From NCBI RefSeq assembly GCF_900156805.1, contig NZ_FTOQ01000005.1, forward strand, positions 1-64,000: a stretch of 64,000 nt of DNA. The letters run 5' to 3'. This DNA comes from Roseivivax lentus (GTDB taxonomy: Bacteria; Pseudomonadota; Alphaproteobacteria; Rhodobacterales; Rhodobacteraceae). Of the stretch, positions 26,239 to 36,100 are shown piece by piece. The notes beneath the pieces are model-generated. The model made no database searches. It saw only the letters and a program-made list of their open reading frames with translations, and had not been told where the DNA came from. The translations under genes were made by a program, and so were the position numbers. Position 1 is the first letter of the stretch. Each line of letters starts with the position of its first letter.

Positions 26239-27206
26239 CGCTGCGCGCCGTGGTTGCCGGTTGCGGCCATTACCTCCCTGCCCGCGTGGTCGAGAATGCC
26301 GAATTCGAGGCGCGACTCGACACGTCGGACGAATGGATCCGCAGCCGCTCCGGGATCGAACGGCGCCATTTCGCCGCCGAGGGCGAGACGACCTCCGACC
26401 TCGCCACCCATGCGGCCCGGGCCGCGCTCGCCGATGCGGGGCTGGTGGCGGGCGATCTCGACGCGCTGATCGTCGCGACCTCCACCGCCGATCTGACCTT
26501 TCCCTCGGCGGCCACGATGGTGCAGGCGCAGCTCGGCATGACGCGCGGCTTCGCCTTCGACGTCCAGGCGGTCTGCGCGGGCTTCATCTACGCGCTGGCC
26601 AATGCCAATGCGCTGATTCTGTCGGGCCAGGCCGAACGCGTGATGGTCATCGGCGCCGAGACCTTCAGCCGGATCATGGATTGGGACGACCGCTCCACCT
26701 GCGTGCTCTTCGGCGACGGCGCGGGCGCGCTCATTCTCGAGGCCAAGACCGGCAGCGGTTCGGTCGAGGATCGCGGCATCCTGTCGACCGACCTGCATTC
26801 CGACGGGCGTCACCGCGATATCCTTTATGTCGATGGCGGCGTGTCCACGCAAAGCACGGGCTTTCTGCGCATGGAGGGCAAGGAGGTCTTCCGCCACGCG
26901 GTCGAGAAGCTCGCCGCGACCGCCAATACCGCGCTAGCCAAGGTCGGGCTGACCGGTGCCGATGTGGACTGGGTGGTGCCCCACCAGGCCAATATCCGCA
27001 TCATCACCGGCACCGCGAAGAAGCTCGGCCTGTCCATGGACAACGTCATCGTCACCGTCCAGGACCACGGCAACACCTCCGCCGCCTCGATCCCGCTTGC
27101 CCTGTCCGTGGGCCAGGCCGAGGGCAAGATCAAGCGCGGCGATCTGGTGGTGACCGAGGCCATCGGCGGCGGGCTGGCCTGGGGCGCCGTGGTACTGCGC
27201 TGGTAG
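26235..27206 (+). CDS. fabH: 3-oxoacyl-ACP synthase III (FabH)
   Basis: A 323-residue beta-ketoacyl-ACP synthase III that starts fatty-acid synthesis by joining acetyl-CoA and malonyl-ACP. The catalytic triad is visible: Cys in FDVQAVCAGF, His in WVVPHQANIRI and Asn in DHGNTSAASIPLAL. The N-terminal RSGIERRHFA is typical. It overlaps plsX by four bases and is followed by ihfA with its own probable promoter. Confidence 0.97.
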   Translation: MTLRAVVAGCGHYLPARVVENAEFEARLDTSDEWIRSRSGIERRHFAAEGETTSDLATHAARAALADAGLVAGDLDALIVATSTADLTFPSAATMVQAQLGMTRGFAFDVQAVCAGFIYALANANALILSGQAERVMVIGAETFSRIMDWDDRSTCVLFGDGAGALILEAKTGSGSVEDRGILSTDLHSDGRHRDILYVDGGVSTQSTGFLRMEGKEVFRHAVEKLAATANTALAKVGLTGADVDWVVPHQANIRIITGTAKKLGLSMDNVIVTVQDHGNTSAASIPLALSVGQAEGKIKRGDLVVTEAIGGGLAWGAVVLRW

Positions 27207-27248
27207 CGATTTTGCGGCGGTTCAACGCCTGACGCCAAGCCATTGATA

Positions 27249-27278
27249 TTGACTCGGAAATTGCCCCGCGCCTACACT
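27249..27278 (+). promoter_or_regulatory. Probable sigma-70 promoter of ihfA
   Basis: TTGACT at 27249-27254 and TACACT at 27273-27278, with an 18-base spacer, lie 24 bases before the ihfA start. The spacing fits a housekeeping promoter. Confidence 0.5.
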
Positions 27279-27301
27279 CTCGAAAATCAGGGAGATGGCC
27301 G

Positions 27302-27604
27302 ATGGGCGAGAAGACACTCACGCGCATGGATCTGAGCGAAGCGGTGTTCCGCGAAGTCGGGCTGTCGCGCAACGAAAGCGCGGAACTGGTCGAGGCGATC
27401 CTGCAGCACATGTCCGACGCGCTCGTCGCGGGCGAACAGGTCAAGATATCGTCCTTCGGCACGTTTTCCGTGCGCGACAAGGCCGCCCGCGTCGGCCGCA
27501 ACCCCAAGACCGGCGAGGAGGTGCCCATCCAGCCCCGCCGCGTGTTGACCTTCCGACCGTCGCACCTGATGAAGGACCGCGTGGCCGCAGGCAACAAGAG
27601 CTGA
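27302..27604 (+). CDS. ihfA: Integration host factor subunit alpha
   Basis: A 100-residue HU/IHF-fold DNA-bending protein. The IhfA features are clear: [56 protein letters not shown] and [16 protein letters not shown]. The beta-arm with the intercalating proline (GRNPKTGEE) is intact. It pairs with IhfB encoded elsewhere. The MerR-type gene follows by seven bases, the standard alphaproteobacterial order. Confidence 0.97.
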   Translation: MGEKTLTRMDLSEAVFREVGLSRNESAELVEAILQHMSDALVAGEQVKISSFGTFSVRDKAARVGRNPKTGEEVPIQPRRVLTFRPSHLMKDRVAAGNKS

Positions 27605-27611
27605 GACCGAT

Positions 27612-28793
27612 ATGAGCAAATCCCCCGACGCCTTCCGCACGATCAGCGAGGTGGCGGACTGGCTCGACACGCCCGCCCACGTGCTGCGCTTCTGGGAAAG
27701 CAAGTTCCCGCAGGTCAAACCGGTCAAGCGCGCGGGCGGACGGCGCTATTACCGCCCCGCCGACATGGTCCTTCTGGGCGGCATCAAGAAGCTCCTGCAT
27801 GATGATGGCCTGACCATCAAGGGCGTGCAGAAATACCTTTCCGAACATGGCGTTAAGGCAGTCTCGGCGCTGGCCCCGCCGATCGAGGACGGTGCCGAGG
27901 ACGACCGGAACGCCCCGATCGAGGCCACCGCGCAGGAGGATGCCGCCCTCGGCGACGCGCCCGCCCGGATCGAGGAAGACAGCGCCGTCGAGGAGGCCGA
28001 AACCGCCGAGATCGACGCCGCCGAGGAAGAGGCCGACGCCCCCTTCATCGAGGCCGAGCCTCCCGCGTCCACCGTGGTGCCCTTCACCGGCGGCACGCTC
28101 GCCGAGACGCCTGGCCGCGCAGAGGATGCCCCTGCGGATGAGGAAGAGGCCGCACCCGCGGCGCGCGATACCGCCGCTCAGGACGCGGCTACCGACGAGG
28201 CCGCCGGCATCGTCGAGGCGCCGCTCCCCGAGGCGGATACCGATATGGCCGGGATCGACCTGCCGGCCCCCGGTTCCCCTGACCAGAACACGCAGGACGA
28301 TGCCGCGCTTGCGGAGGCCTCCGCCTCCGCGCCGGAGGCCGATATCGACCGGTTGATCAGCGAAACCCTGCGCGACAAAGACAGCGTGGAGGCCGCAGCG
28401 ACGGATGCCGCCGACGAGGCCGGACCGGCCAAGGAGGTGCGCCCCGCCGCCCCGGACGCAGCGGAAGACGACGCGCAACAGCCCAGCCTCTTCGGCACGA
28501 CCCCCGAATTCCTCGCCAAACCCTTCAGCGATCGCGCGCCCTCGGACGAGGCGCCGGACCGCGCGGCCGATGAGGACACCGCGCCCGAGGAGACGCCGGA
28601 GCCTGCCGCCAGCCAGGACGCGGAACCGGCGCCCAAAGCGCCCCTTGCCACCCCGCGACCGGATCCCGACGCGCCCCTGCCGCACGGTCCCTTGCATCAT
28701 CTCGCCGGTATCTCGCGCCTCAGCCCCGCGATGGCCGCGCGCATCGCCCCGCATGCCGCGGCGCTGCGCGACCATCTGGGCCGCGGCGCCTAG
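27612..28793 (+). CDS. MerR-family regulator with long acidic tail
   Basis: A 393-residue protein. The first 80 residues form a MerR-type winged helix ([61 protein letters not shown]). The next 250 residues are acidic, alanine/proline-rich low-complexity sequence. The last 50 residues are more conserved-looking ([23 protein letters not shown]). MerR genes after ihfA are usual in this order, but the tail here is long. No metal-binding cysteines are present, so it is unlikely to be a metal sensor. Confidence 0.85.
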   Translation: MSKSPDAFRTISEVADWLDTPAHVLRFWESKFPQVKPVKRAGGRRYYRPADMVLLGGIKKLLHDDGLTIKGVQKYLSEHGVKAVSALAPPIEDGAEDDRNAPIEATAQEDAALGDAPARIEEDSAVEEAETAEIDAAEEEADAPFIEAEPPASTVVPFTGGTLAETPGRAEDAPADEEEAAPAARDTAAQDAATDEAAGIVEAPLPEADTDMAGIDLPAPGSPDQNTQDDAALAEASASAPEADIDRLISETLRDKDSVEAAATDAADEAGPAKEVRPAAPDAAEDDAQQPSLFGTTPEFLAKPFSDRAPSDEAPDRAADEDTAPEETPEPAASQDAEPAPKAPLATPRPDPDAPLPHGPLHHLAGISRLSPAMAARIAPHAAALRDHLGRGA

Positions 28794-28843
28794 CCCCCGA
28801 AGATGACCGCGCGCGCCTTGCGAAAAATCCCCGCGCAAAGGGG

Positions 28844-28871
28844 TTGCGACCGCGCTGAAAACCGGTAAGAC
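28844..28871 (+). promoter_or_regulatory. Probable promoter of tRNA-Pro
   Basis: TTGCGA at 28844-28849 and TAAGAC at 28866-28871, spacer 16 bases, end 10 bases before the mature tRNA. The position fits a stable-RNA promoter; the -10 element is imperfect. Confidence 0.4.
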
Positions 28872-28881
28872 ACCGCGTAGT

Positions 28882-28958
28882 CGGGCTATGGCGCAGCCTG
28901 GTAGCGCGTCCGTCTGGGGGACGGAAGGTCGCAGGTTCGAGTCCTGCTAGCCCGACCA
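28882..28958 (+). tRNA. tRNA-Pro (anticodon GGG)
   Basis: A 77-base cloverleaf: acceptor strand cgggcta pairs with tagcccg, D arm gcgcagcctggtagcgc, anticodon arm tccgt-ctggggg-acgga with anticodon GGG, T arm gcaggttcgagtcctgc, and the CCA end encoded (acca). All stems pair, so the gene should be functional. Confidence 0.97.
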
Positions 28959-29133
28959 GCTACCTCTTCTTCCGCCGCATTGCGCGGGGCTTCGGGCTCC
29001 GTGACAGGGCGCGGCGGACATATCCCCGAATTTCCCCGATTTTCCCGCCTTATCCGATAGAAACGCGCTCCCATTCGCCTGCGCGGGTTGCTAGACAATG
29101 AGCGCGGGCGCAGGACGCGAAGGGGATGGCGGC

Positions 29134-30213
29134 ATGACGGGCGTATTGGCAAGCCAACAGATCGAAGCGCTGGTCGCCTCCGGCGTGATCCGGCCCGAAG
29201 CGCCGCTTGTCGAAGGACAGATCCAGCCCGCCAGCCTCGATTTGCGGCTCGGCCACCAGGCGATCCGCGTGCGCGCGTCGTTTCTGGCCGGCGCGGACCG
29301 GCGCGTCGAGGACCGGCTCGCCGAGTTCGAGATGCACCGCGTCGATCTGAGCGGCGGCGCCGTCCTCGAGAAGGGCTGCGTCTACCTCATTCCGCTGCTC
29401 GAACGCGTCACCCTGCCCGCCGATATCTCGGCCATCGCAAACGCCAAAAGCTCCACCGGGCGGCTCGACCTGCTGACCCGCACGATCACCGATGGCGGCA
29501 CCGAGTTCGACCGCATCGCGCCGGGCTATGACGGGCCGCTCTACGCCGAGATCTGCCCGCGGTCCTTCTCGGTGCTGGTCCGGACCGGCATGCGGCTCAA
29601 CCAGATCCGTTTCCGCCGCGGGCAATCCGTGCTCGACGACGCGGCGCTGTCGGCCCTGCACGACGCCGAGACGCTTGTGGGCGGCGGCCCCGCGCTCATC
29701 CGCGACGGTCTGGGCTTTTCGGTCGATCTGCAGCCCGCCGAGGGCTCCGACCTCGTGGGCTACCGCGCCAAGCCCCATACCGGCGTGATCGACCTCGACC
29801 GGATCGGGCATTACGATGCCGCCGAGTTCTGGGAAGAGCTGCGCACCCGCGAGGGCCGGATCATCCTCGATCCCGACGCCTTCTACATCCTCGTGAGCCG
29901 CGAGGCGGTGCATATTCCCCCCGCCTATGCCGCCGAGATGGCGCCCTACCTCGCCATGGTGGGCGAGTTCCGGGTGCATTACGCGGGCTTTTTCGATCCG
30001 GGTTTCGGACATGCGGGCGCGGGCGGCACCGGATCGCGCGGCGTGCTCGAGGTCCGCTGCCACGAGGCCCCCTTCGTGCTAGAACATGGCCAGATCGTCG
30101 GACGCCTCGTCTACGAGAAGATGGACGAGGTCCCGGACCAGCTTTACGGCCGCGAGATCGCCTCGAACTACCAGGGCCAGGGGCTGAAACTGTCCAAGCA
30201 TTTCCGGGTCTGA
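29134..30213 (+). CDS. dcd: dCTP deaminase, long two-domain form
   Basis: A 359-residue protein of the dCTP deaminase/dUTPase family, about twice the length of E. coli Dcd. The N-terminal half has IQPASLDLRLG and ERVTLPADISAIANAKSSTGRLDLLTR; the C-terminal half has a second, weaker copy (DPDAFYILVSREAVHIPPAYAAEMAPY and HYAGFFDPGFG). This long form is, to my knowledge, usual in Rhodobacterales. It makes dUTP from dCTP for thymidylate synthesis. ATG 29134 has aaggggatgg upstream; a start at 29098 would add 12 residues. Confidence 0.88.
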   Translation: MTGVLASQQIEALVASGVIRPEAPLVEGQIQPASLDLRLGHQAIRVRASFLAGADRRVEDRLAEFEMHRVDLSGGAVLEKGCVYLIPLLERVTLPADISAIANAKSSTGRLDLLTRTITDGGTEFDRIAPGYDGPLYAEICPRSFSVLVRTGMRLNQIRFRRGQSVLDDAALSALHDAETLVGGGPALIRDGLGFSVDLQPAEGSDLVGYRAKPHTGVIDLDRIGHYDAAEFWEELRTREGRIILDPDAFYILVSREAVHIPPAYAAEMAPYLAMVGEFRVHYAGFFDPGFGHAGAGGTGSRGVLEVRCHEAPFVLEHGQIVGRLVYEKMDEVPDQLYGREIASNYQGQGLKLSKHFRV

Positions 30214-30260
30214 GGGGCCAAAGTCCCGAAGCCCGAGTCGCATCGCCCCGCCGGAACGGC

Positions 30261-30284
30261 AAAAGGCCCGGCGCGGGGCCGGGC
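30261..30284 (-). terminator. Rho-independent terminator
   Basis: On the minus strand gcccggc-cccgc-gccgggc is followed by cttttg, a stable hairpin with a T run, placed 34 bases after the stop of the small gene at 30318-30533. It may also help to end dcd transcription from the other side. Confidence 0.7.
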
Positions 30285-30317
30285 GGACAATCGGTCAGGA
30301 CAGCCCGCGTCGGGGGC

Positions 30318-30533
30318 TCAGAACCGCCCCGCGCGACGGGCCGCGCGCATCGCCTTCTGGGCGTTGCCGGCATGTTTCTTGGCCGCCTGCGCCTGCTGGC
30401 GTTCCTCGGGCGTCATGTCCTCGCGGGCCTTGCCCTTGCCGAAGGCCTTGTCCATGCCCGCGTTCACGCCCTTGTTGATGACCTGACGCATCACCGTGCG
30501 CATGATCATGTTGATGATCTGGTTCGCGTTCAT
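30318..30533 (-). CDS. Small basic protein of unknown function
   Basis: A 71-residue basic protein beginning MNANQIINMIMRTVMRQVIN with a helical, glutamine/alanine/lysine-rich C-terminus ending RAARRAGRF. The start at 30533 has gaggagagg upstream; longer frames are unlikely. To my knowledge such short proteins are common in Rhodobacterales and uncharacterised. It is divergent from nothing close and has its own terminator, so it is probably a single-gene unit. Confidence 0.7.
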   Translation of the reverse strand: MNANQIINMIMRTVMRQVINKGVNAGMDKAFGKGKAREDMTPEERQQAQAAKKHAGNAQKAMRAARRAGRF

Positions 30534-30666
30534 CTCGCCTCTCCTCGTCGCGTCACAGCGCCGTACCTCGTTCACCTAGGTCGCAATTGTGCCGATTTCA
30601 TGGCCAATGATCCGCCATCCAAGTGATTGCGCGCAAAAGCCGCGCGAAACCCGCCGGCCTGCGCGC

Positions 30667-31350
30667 TCAATCCTCGAAAAGCTCGCTCTGGCCTTCGTCG
30701 GTCTCTTCCTCGGCATCGACGTCGCCCTCGCCCGGCCCGGGCATGGCGCCGGGCGGCGGCCGGTTCTCCAGCAGGCCCGCCGCGCGCAGCTCTTTCAGGC
30801 CCGGCAGGTCGCGGGCATTCTCCAGCCCGAAATGATCGAGGAAGTCCTGCGTGACCACGAAGGTCACCGGGCGGCCCGGCGTCATCTTGCGCCGCCCGAA
30901 GCGGATCCATTCCATCTCGATCAGCAGGTCCACCGTGCCCCGGCTGACGGACACGCCGCGGATCTCCTCGATCTCGGCGCGGGTGACGGGCTGGTGATAG
31001 GCGATGATCGCCAGCGTCTCGATCGCCGCGCGGCTGAGCTTGCGGGTCTCCACCGTCTCCTTGCGCATGAGAAAGCCCAGATCGGGCGCGGTGCGGATCG
31101 CCCAGGCATCGCCCACGCGCACCACGCGCACGCCACGCCCCTCGTAGCGCTTCTGCAGATAGACCAGCGCCTCGGCGGCGTCGCAGCCGAAGGGCATCCG
31201 GTCGTTCAGCTCCTTGACCGTCTGCGGCTCTGCGGTGGCAAAGAGGATCGCCTCGACCATGCGTTCCTGCTCGCCCATGGGGGGTGCCTCGAACAGGCTC
31301 TCCCCGGCGGGATCGCGGGTGTCCTCGGTGATGTCGGGCTGATCGTTCAT
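30667..31350 (-). CDS. scpB: Segregation and condensation protein B
   Basis: A 227-residue subunit of the SMC-ScpAB condensin. Typical winged-helix segments are visible: ERMVEAILFATAEPQTVKEL, LSRAAIETLAIIAYHQPVTRAEIEEIRGV and TPGRPVTFVVTQDFLDHFGL. The C-terminal 40 residues are acidic and variable. The start overlaps the scpA stop by four bases, so ScpA and ScpB are made together. Confidence 0.93.
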   Translation of the reverse strand: MNDQPDITEDTRDPAGESLFEAPPMGEQERMVEAILFATAEPQTVKELNDRMPFGCDAAEALVYLQKRYEGRGVRVVRVGDAWAIRTAPDLGFLMRKETVETRKLSRAAIETLAIIAYHQPVTRAEIEEIRGVSVSRGTVDLLIEMEWIRFGRRKMTPGRPVTFVVTQDFLDHFGLENARDLPGLKELRAAGLLENRPPPGAMPGPGEGDVDAEEETDEGQSELFED

Positions 31351-32144
31351 GTCTCCCGGCCCTCCCTGCGGCGCAACTCGATGAGCGCGAACAGCTCGGA
31401 TTGACGCAGCTCCGCGCGGCCTTCCTTCACCAGTTCCAGCGAGGCCGCGAAGGTCGCCGCCGTGGCCGAGCGCCGCCGCACCGGATCGTCATGCCAGCCC
31501 TCGGGCAGGTAGACCGAGATATCCGTCCAGGTGCCCGCGAAGCCGATCATTCCGCGCATCCGGTCGAGCGCCATCTCCATGGTGAAGACGCGGTCGCGAT
31601 CCATCACGAAGGGACGGAACTCGTCGCGCGTGCGCGTCCGGGCATAGGCCTGCATCAGGTCGAGGATCGTCGCGGTGTACTTGACCCGGCGCACCCGCTC
31701 CATGGGTTCGGGCAGGCCGCGGGCGAAGAAGTCGCGCCCCTTGCGGTCCCGCGCCATGAGCCGTGCGGCGACCTCGCGCATCGCCTGCAAGCGTTCAAGC
31801 TGGAAGGCCAGATGCGCGGCCAATTCCTCGCCCGAGGGGCCCTCCTCGGTCGGGTCGGGCGGCAGCAGCAGGCGCGATTTCAGGAAGGCCAGCCAGGCCG
31901 CCATCACCAGGTAATCGGCGGCAAGCTCGATCCTGAGCTCCTTCGCCTTCTCCACGAACGCGAGGTATTGCTTGGCGAGATCCAGCACCGAGATGCGCCG
32001 CAGGTCGACCTTCTGCGTGCGCGACAGCGTCAACAGCAGGTCGAGCGGCCCCTCGAAGCCGTCGACATCCACGATCAACGCCTCCGCCTGCAGGCGGTCC
32101 GCAACGGACATGGGCTGTAATTCGAACTGGGTCTCTTCGCTCAT
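31347..32144 (-). CDS. scpA: Segregation and condensation protein A
   Basis: A 265-residue kleisin subunit of bacterial condensin. The opening VDGFEGPLDLLLTLSRTQKVDLRRISVLDLAKQYL and ADYLVMAAWLAFLKSRLLLP are diagnostic. The C-terminal winged helix ends in SELFALIELRRRE. It overlaps scpB and nagZ by four bases each, forming a tightly coupled operon. Confidence 0.94.
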   Translation of the reverse strand: MSEETQFELQPMSVADRLQAEALIVDVDGFEGPLDLLLTLSRTQKVDLRRISVLDLAKQYLAFVEKAKELRIELAADYLVMAAWLAFLKSRLLLPPDPTEEGPSGEELAAHLAFQLERLQAMREVAARLMARDRKGRDFFARGLPEPMERVRRVKYTATILDLMQAYARTRTRDEFRPFVMDRDRVFTMEMALDRMRGMIGFAGTWTDISVYLPEGWHDDPVRRRSATAATFAASLELVKEGRAELRQSELFALIELRRREGRET

Positions 32145-33145
32145 CCTGCGCGCTCTGGTGACAGCGCGTCCAGCTTGGCCCTGAGGCCCGCGATGTCAAC
32201 CGAGTCCGGCGCCTCACGGGCGGTAAGCGCGGCGACGGCGCGCACATAGGCCTCGCTCGTCATCTCGCCGATGGCCTCCATCAGCGGCGCCATCTCGGCC
32301 ATCTCGCCGTTGCAATGCAGGACCACATCGCAGCCCGCCGCGAGCGACGCCGCGCCGCGCTCGGCGATGCTGCCCGACAAAGCCTCCATCGAGATATCGT
32401 CGGTCATCAGCAGTCCGCCGAAGCCGATCTCATCTCGGATCAGACGGATCATGCGCGGCGACACGGTTGCCGGCCGGTCGTCATACTCGGTAAAGACCAG
32501 ATGCGCCGTCATCCCCAGCGGCAGGTCCGAGAACGGCTTGAAGGCGGCGAAATCGGTCTCCATCAGCGTCGTCGCGGGGGCCGCGATGCGCGGCAGGTCG
32601 AGATGACTGTCGAGCCGGGCGAGGCCATGGCCGGGCATGTGTTTCATCACCGGCAGCACGCCGCCATCGAGATGCGCCTTCGCGACCGCCCGGCCCAGAT
32701 CAAGAACGCGCGGCAAGTCACTGCCGTAACATCGGTTTTTCAGAAAGCGATGGGTCTCGGAGCGGGCCACGTCCAGCATCGGCGCGCAATTGCCGTCGAT
32801 GCCGCAGGCGCGCAGCTCCGCCGCGATGATCCGGTAGCGCAGATACATCGCCTCGCGCGCCACATTCCCGTAACGGGCGGCAAAATCGAGCGGCGCCTCC
32901 CAATCGGTCGCGAGCGGCGCGCGCAGGCGCTGCACCCGCCCGCCTTCCTGGTCGATGAAGATCGGCGCATCGCGCCCGACGCTGTCGCGCAGCTCGGAGG
33001 TCAGCGCGAGAAGTTGGTCCTGCGCCTCAACATTGCGCGCGAAGAGGATGAAACCAAACGGATTTTCTTTCCCGAAGAAGGCGCGTTCCGCGGCGCTGAG
33101 GCGCAGGCCCAGCGGGGCCAGGATCGCCGCGCCGAAGCGGGTCAC
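32141..33145 (-). CDS. nagZ: Beta-N-acetylhexosaminidase NagZ
   Basis: A 334-residue glycoside hydrolase family 3 enzyme that removes N-acetylglucosamine from anhydro-muropeptides during cell-wall recycling. The signature KHMPGHGLARLDSH contains the KH(F)xGHG motif with the catalytic-loop His; the nucleophile Asp is in LLMTDDISMEAL; IFIDQEGGRVQRL is the substrate-binding segment. The GTG start at 33145 overlaps the stop of the SPOR gene (GTGA). The length is normal. Confidence 0.93.
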   Translation of the reverse strand: MTRFGAAILAPLGLRLSAAERAFFGKENPFGFILFARNVEAQDQLLALTSELRDSVGRDAPIFIDQEGGRVQRLRAPLATDWEAPLDFAARYGNVAREAMYLRYRIIAAELRACGIDGNCAPMLDVARSETHRFLKNRCYGSDLPRVLDLGRAVAKAHLDGGVLPVMKHMPGHGLARLDSHLDLPRIAAPATTLMETDFAAFKPFSDLPLGMTAHLVFTEYDDRPATVSPRMIRLIRDEIGFGGLLMTDDISMEALSGSIAERGAASLAAGCDVVLHCNGEMAEMAPLMEAIGEMTSEAYVRAVAALTAREAPDSVDIAGLRAKLDALSPERAG

Positions 33146-34116
33146 CGCGTCACCACCGGAATGCAATCGGCGTTCTCGGCCACCAGCGCCGCGCAGAAGC
33201 GCCGGGCATCCGACAGATCGGCAAAGCCATGCGCGCGCAACCGGTAGAAGGTCTTGCCGCCCGAGGCCGCCTGCTCGATCACCCGGTCCTTGCCGCTCAG
33301 GTAATCCTCGAAACGGGTCTCGAAGCGGCTCCATTCGCGGCGGGCGGTCTCGACGCTGTCATAGGCGCCGAGCTGCACGAGCCGCGTGCCGGCGGGCAGC
33401 GATGTCGGATCGACCTCCTTGGCCCCCGCGGGTGTGGCGGCGGCCGCCGCGCTGCGCGCGGTGTCGCGCAGGCCCGCGGGCCGCGTCTGCGGACGCAGGG
33501 AGCGCGCGATGCCGCCATCGGCCTCGAGCGCCATCTCCACCGTCGCGTCGATCGCCGCGCGCACCGGATCATCGGTGATCCCGATCGTGGCCGAGGCGAA
33601 TTCCTCGGGCTCCGCCGCGTCCTCCAGGGCCGCGTCCGGCGCGCCCGTCTCGGCCATCTCGCCCTCGGGAAGCGGTACTTCCTGTGCCTCCAACGCCTCC
33701 GGCGCTTCCTCGCCCAGCGTCGGGCTTTCGGGCAGCGCCGCCTGACGTGACCGGGGCCGCGCCCCGAGCGCGCCCAGCGGCACGTCCTCGGCACTGAGCG
33801 CGGCATCCCGCGGGGCGAGGCGGATTTCGCTGGGCGGCGGTGCCGCCATGCCCTGCCCCGCCACGTCGTTCACCGCGAGGCCCTGATGGTCGGCCAGCCG
33901 CCCGCCCGGATCGTCGGGCTGGACGCGCATGGGCCCTTCGGTCGCGCGCACCACCGGGATGCCCGAGACGTCGCGCAGGATCAGCTTGGTGCCCCAAACG
34001 CCGATGCCGACGATCAGCGCCAGCGAAAGCGCTGCGCCGGTAAGATGGGTCAATGTCGCGAAAGTGCTCTGTCCTGCGGACCCCGCCACGGGGCCCGAAC
34101 GGTAGATATCTGCCAT
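33142..34116 (-). CDS. SPOR-domain membrane protein
   Basis: A 324-residue protein with one N-terminal transmembrane segment (THLTGAALSLALIVGIGVWG), a long acidic/proline-rich periplasmic linker and a C-terminal SPOR domain (TRLVQLGAYDSVETARREW ... GKTFYRLRAHGFADLSDARRFC). SPOR domains bind denuded glycan strands at the septum, so a role in division or wall remodelling is likely. It lies between argS and nagZ, the usual alphaproteobacterial order. Confidence 0.88.
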   Translation of the reverse strand: MADIYRSGPVAGSAGQSTFATLTHLTGAALSLALIVGIGVWGTKLILRDVSGIPVVRATEGPMRVQPDDPGGRLADHQGLAVNDVAGQGMAAPPPSEIRLAPRDAALSAEDVPLGALGARPRSRQAALPESPTLGEEAPEALEAQEVPLPEGEMAETGAPDAALEDAAEPEEFASATIGITDDPVRAAIDATVEMALEADGGIARSLRPQTRPAGLRDTARSAAAAATPAGAKEVDPTSLPAGTRLVQLGAYDSVETARREWSRFETRFEDYLSGKDRVIEQAASGGKTFYRLRAHGFADLSDARRFCAALVAENADCIPVVTR

Positions 34117-34189
34117 GCCTGCCTCGTCCTCGGCGGCACGGGGCCGCCGGTCAATCTGCTCTGCCTGACCGGCGGGGCGCTTGGTTCGA

Positions 34190-35935
34190 TCAGCGCATTT
34201 CCTCGACCGGTTTCACGCCAAGGATACCCAAACCGCCCGCGATGACAACCGCGACAGCCCGCGCCAGCGCGATTTTCGCCTGACTTGTGGCCGCATCGCC
34301 CTCCTGCAGGAAACGCAGTTCCGGCATGTCGTTGCCCTTATTCCAGAGCGCGTGCAGCTCGGAGGCCAGTTCGTAGAGGTAGAAGGCCACGCGGTGCGGC
34401 TCATGGGTGCGCGCGGCGATCTCGACGAGGCGCGGCCATTCGGCGAGCTTCTTCGCGACCGCCTGTTCGGAGGGATGCGTCAGCCCGGCGAGGTCCGCCG
34501 CCGCAAGGGTCGCGTCGTCAACCGCGATCCCGGCCTCGGCGGCCTTGCGCAGGACCGAACAGACCCGGGCATGGGCATATTGCACGTAGAAGACCGGGTT
34601 GTCCTTCGACTGCTCCAGCACCTTGTCGAAATCGAAGTCGAGCGGCGCGTCGTTCTTCCGCGTCAGCATCACGAAGCGGGTCACATCGGGCCCGACCTCG
34701 TCCACCACGTCGCGCAGGGTCACGAAGGTGCCGGCGCGCTTCGACATCTTGAAGGGCTCGCCGTTCTTGTAGAGCTTCACGAGCTGCGTGAGCTTGATAT
34801 CGAGCGGCGTCTTCTCCGCCGAGAGCGCCGCGACCGCGGCCTTCATCCGCTTGACGTAGCCGCCGTGATCGGCGCCGAAGACGTCGATCAGCGCGTCATA
34901 GCCCCGGCTGACCTTGTCGTAATGGTAGGCGATGTCGGGGGCGAAATAGGTCCAGGCCCCATCCGATTTCATGATCGGGCGGTCCACGTCGTCGCCGTAC
35001 CGGGTCGATTTGAACAGCGTCTGCTCGCGCGGTTCCCAATCCTCGGGCGTCTTGCCCTTGGGCGGCTCCAGCACGCCCTTGTAGATCAGCCCCTTGGAGC
35101 GCAGATCCTCGATCGCCGCCTCGATCTTGCCGGTGCCGTAAAGCGATTTCTCCGAGAAGAAGTGGTCCATCTCGACCCCGAGCGAGGCCAGGTCTTCCCG
35201 GATCAGTTCCATCATGGCGGCGGTGGCGAAATCGCGGATCTCCTCGAGCCAGACCGCTTCGGGCTGGTCCATGTAGGCGTCGCCCACCTTGTCCTTCAGC
35301 GCCGCCCCAACCGCGATCAGGTAATCGCCCGGATAGGTGCCGTCCTCGAAGGCGACGGCCTGCCCATGCGCCTCGAGATACCGCAGGTAGACCGAGCGGG
35401 CGAGCACATCGACCTGCGCCCCGCCATCGTTGATGTAATACTCGCGGGTGACCTCGTAGCCCGCGTAATCCAACAGCGAGGCCAGCGCGTCGCCGAAGAC
35501 CGCGCCGCGCGTATGCCCCACATGGAGCGGCCCCGTCGGGTTGGCCGAGACGTATTCCACGTTGACCTTCTGCCCCTGCCCCATGGTCGACCGCCCGAAG
35601 GCCGTGCCGTCCTTCAGAATGGCCGTGGGCAGCGCCTGCCAGACGCTGTCCGCAAGCCGCAAGTTGATGAAGCCCGGCCCGGCCACGCTGGCCTCCGACA
35701 CGCGCGGATCGGCGGCCAGATGCGGCACCAGCGCCTCGGCGATGTCGCGCGGTTTCATCTTCGCGGGCTTGGCCAGCACCATCGCGGCATTGGTCGCCAT
35801 GTCGCCATGCGCGGGATCGCGCGGCGGCTCGACGGTGACCGGGCCGAGGTTCAGCCCCTCGGGCAGCGTGCCGTCTCGGGCAAGCGCACCGATCGCGTCC
35901 GTGACAAGGGTTCCGATCTCGGAAAAGAGGTTCAT
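34190..35935 (-). CDS. argS: Arginyl-tRNA synthetase
   Basis: A 581-residue class I aminoacyl-tRNA synthetase. The HIGH motif is HVGH in [15 protein letters not shown] (about residue 138) and the KMSKS equivalent is KMSKR in [13 protein letters not shown]. The N-terminal Add-1 domain ([20 protein letters not shown]) and the C-terminal anticodon-binding domain ([19 protein letters not shown], ending [12 protein letters not shown]) identify ArgS. Length and motifs are complete. Confidence 0.97.
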   Translation of the reverse strand: MNLFSEIGTLVTDAIGALARDGTLPEGLNLGPVTVEPPRDPAHGDMATNAAMVLAKPAKMKPRDIAEALVPHLAADPRVSEASVAGPGFINLRLADSVWQALPTAILKDGTAFGRSTMGQGQKVNVEYVSANPTGPLHVGHTRGAVFGDALASLLDYAGYEVTREYYINDGGAQVDVLARSVYLRYLEAHGQAVAFEDGTYPGDYLIAVGAALKDKVGDAYMDQPEAVWLEEIRDFATAAMMELIREDLASLGVEMDHFFSEKSLYGTGKIEAAIEDLRSKGLIYKGVLEPPKGKTPEDWEPREQTLFKSTRYGDDVDRPIMKSDGAWTYFAPDIAYHYDKVSRGYDALIDVFGADHGGYVKRMKAAVAALSAEKTPLDIKLTQLVKLYKNGEPFKMSKRAGTFVTLRDVVDEVGPDVTRFVMLTRKNDAPLDFDFDKVLEQSKDNPVFYVQYAHARVCSVLRKAAEAGIAVDDATLAAADLAGLTHPSEQAVAKKLAEWPRLVEIAARTHEPHRVAFYLYELASELHALWNKGNDMPELRFLQEGDAATSQAKIALARAVAVVIAGGLGILGVKPVEEMR

Positions 35936-36100
35936 GGCAAGGCTCCCGGGGTTCGGGTGTCCTCTACCATGCGGACGGGCCGCGTCAATGCGGGGGTCTC
36001 CTGGTGGCCCGAGCGATCATCACGAGGCGCAGGATCGAGGCGTCGTGAGACGCGTGCAGCCGCCACGCTCCAATGCCGGCCCGGGTCGCACGCTCCGTCC

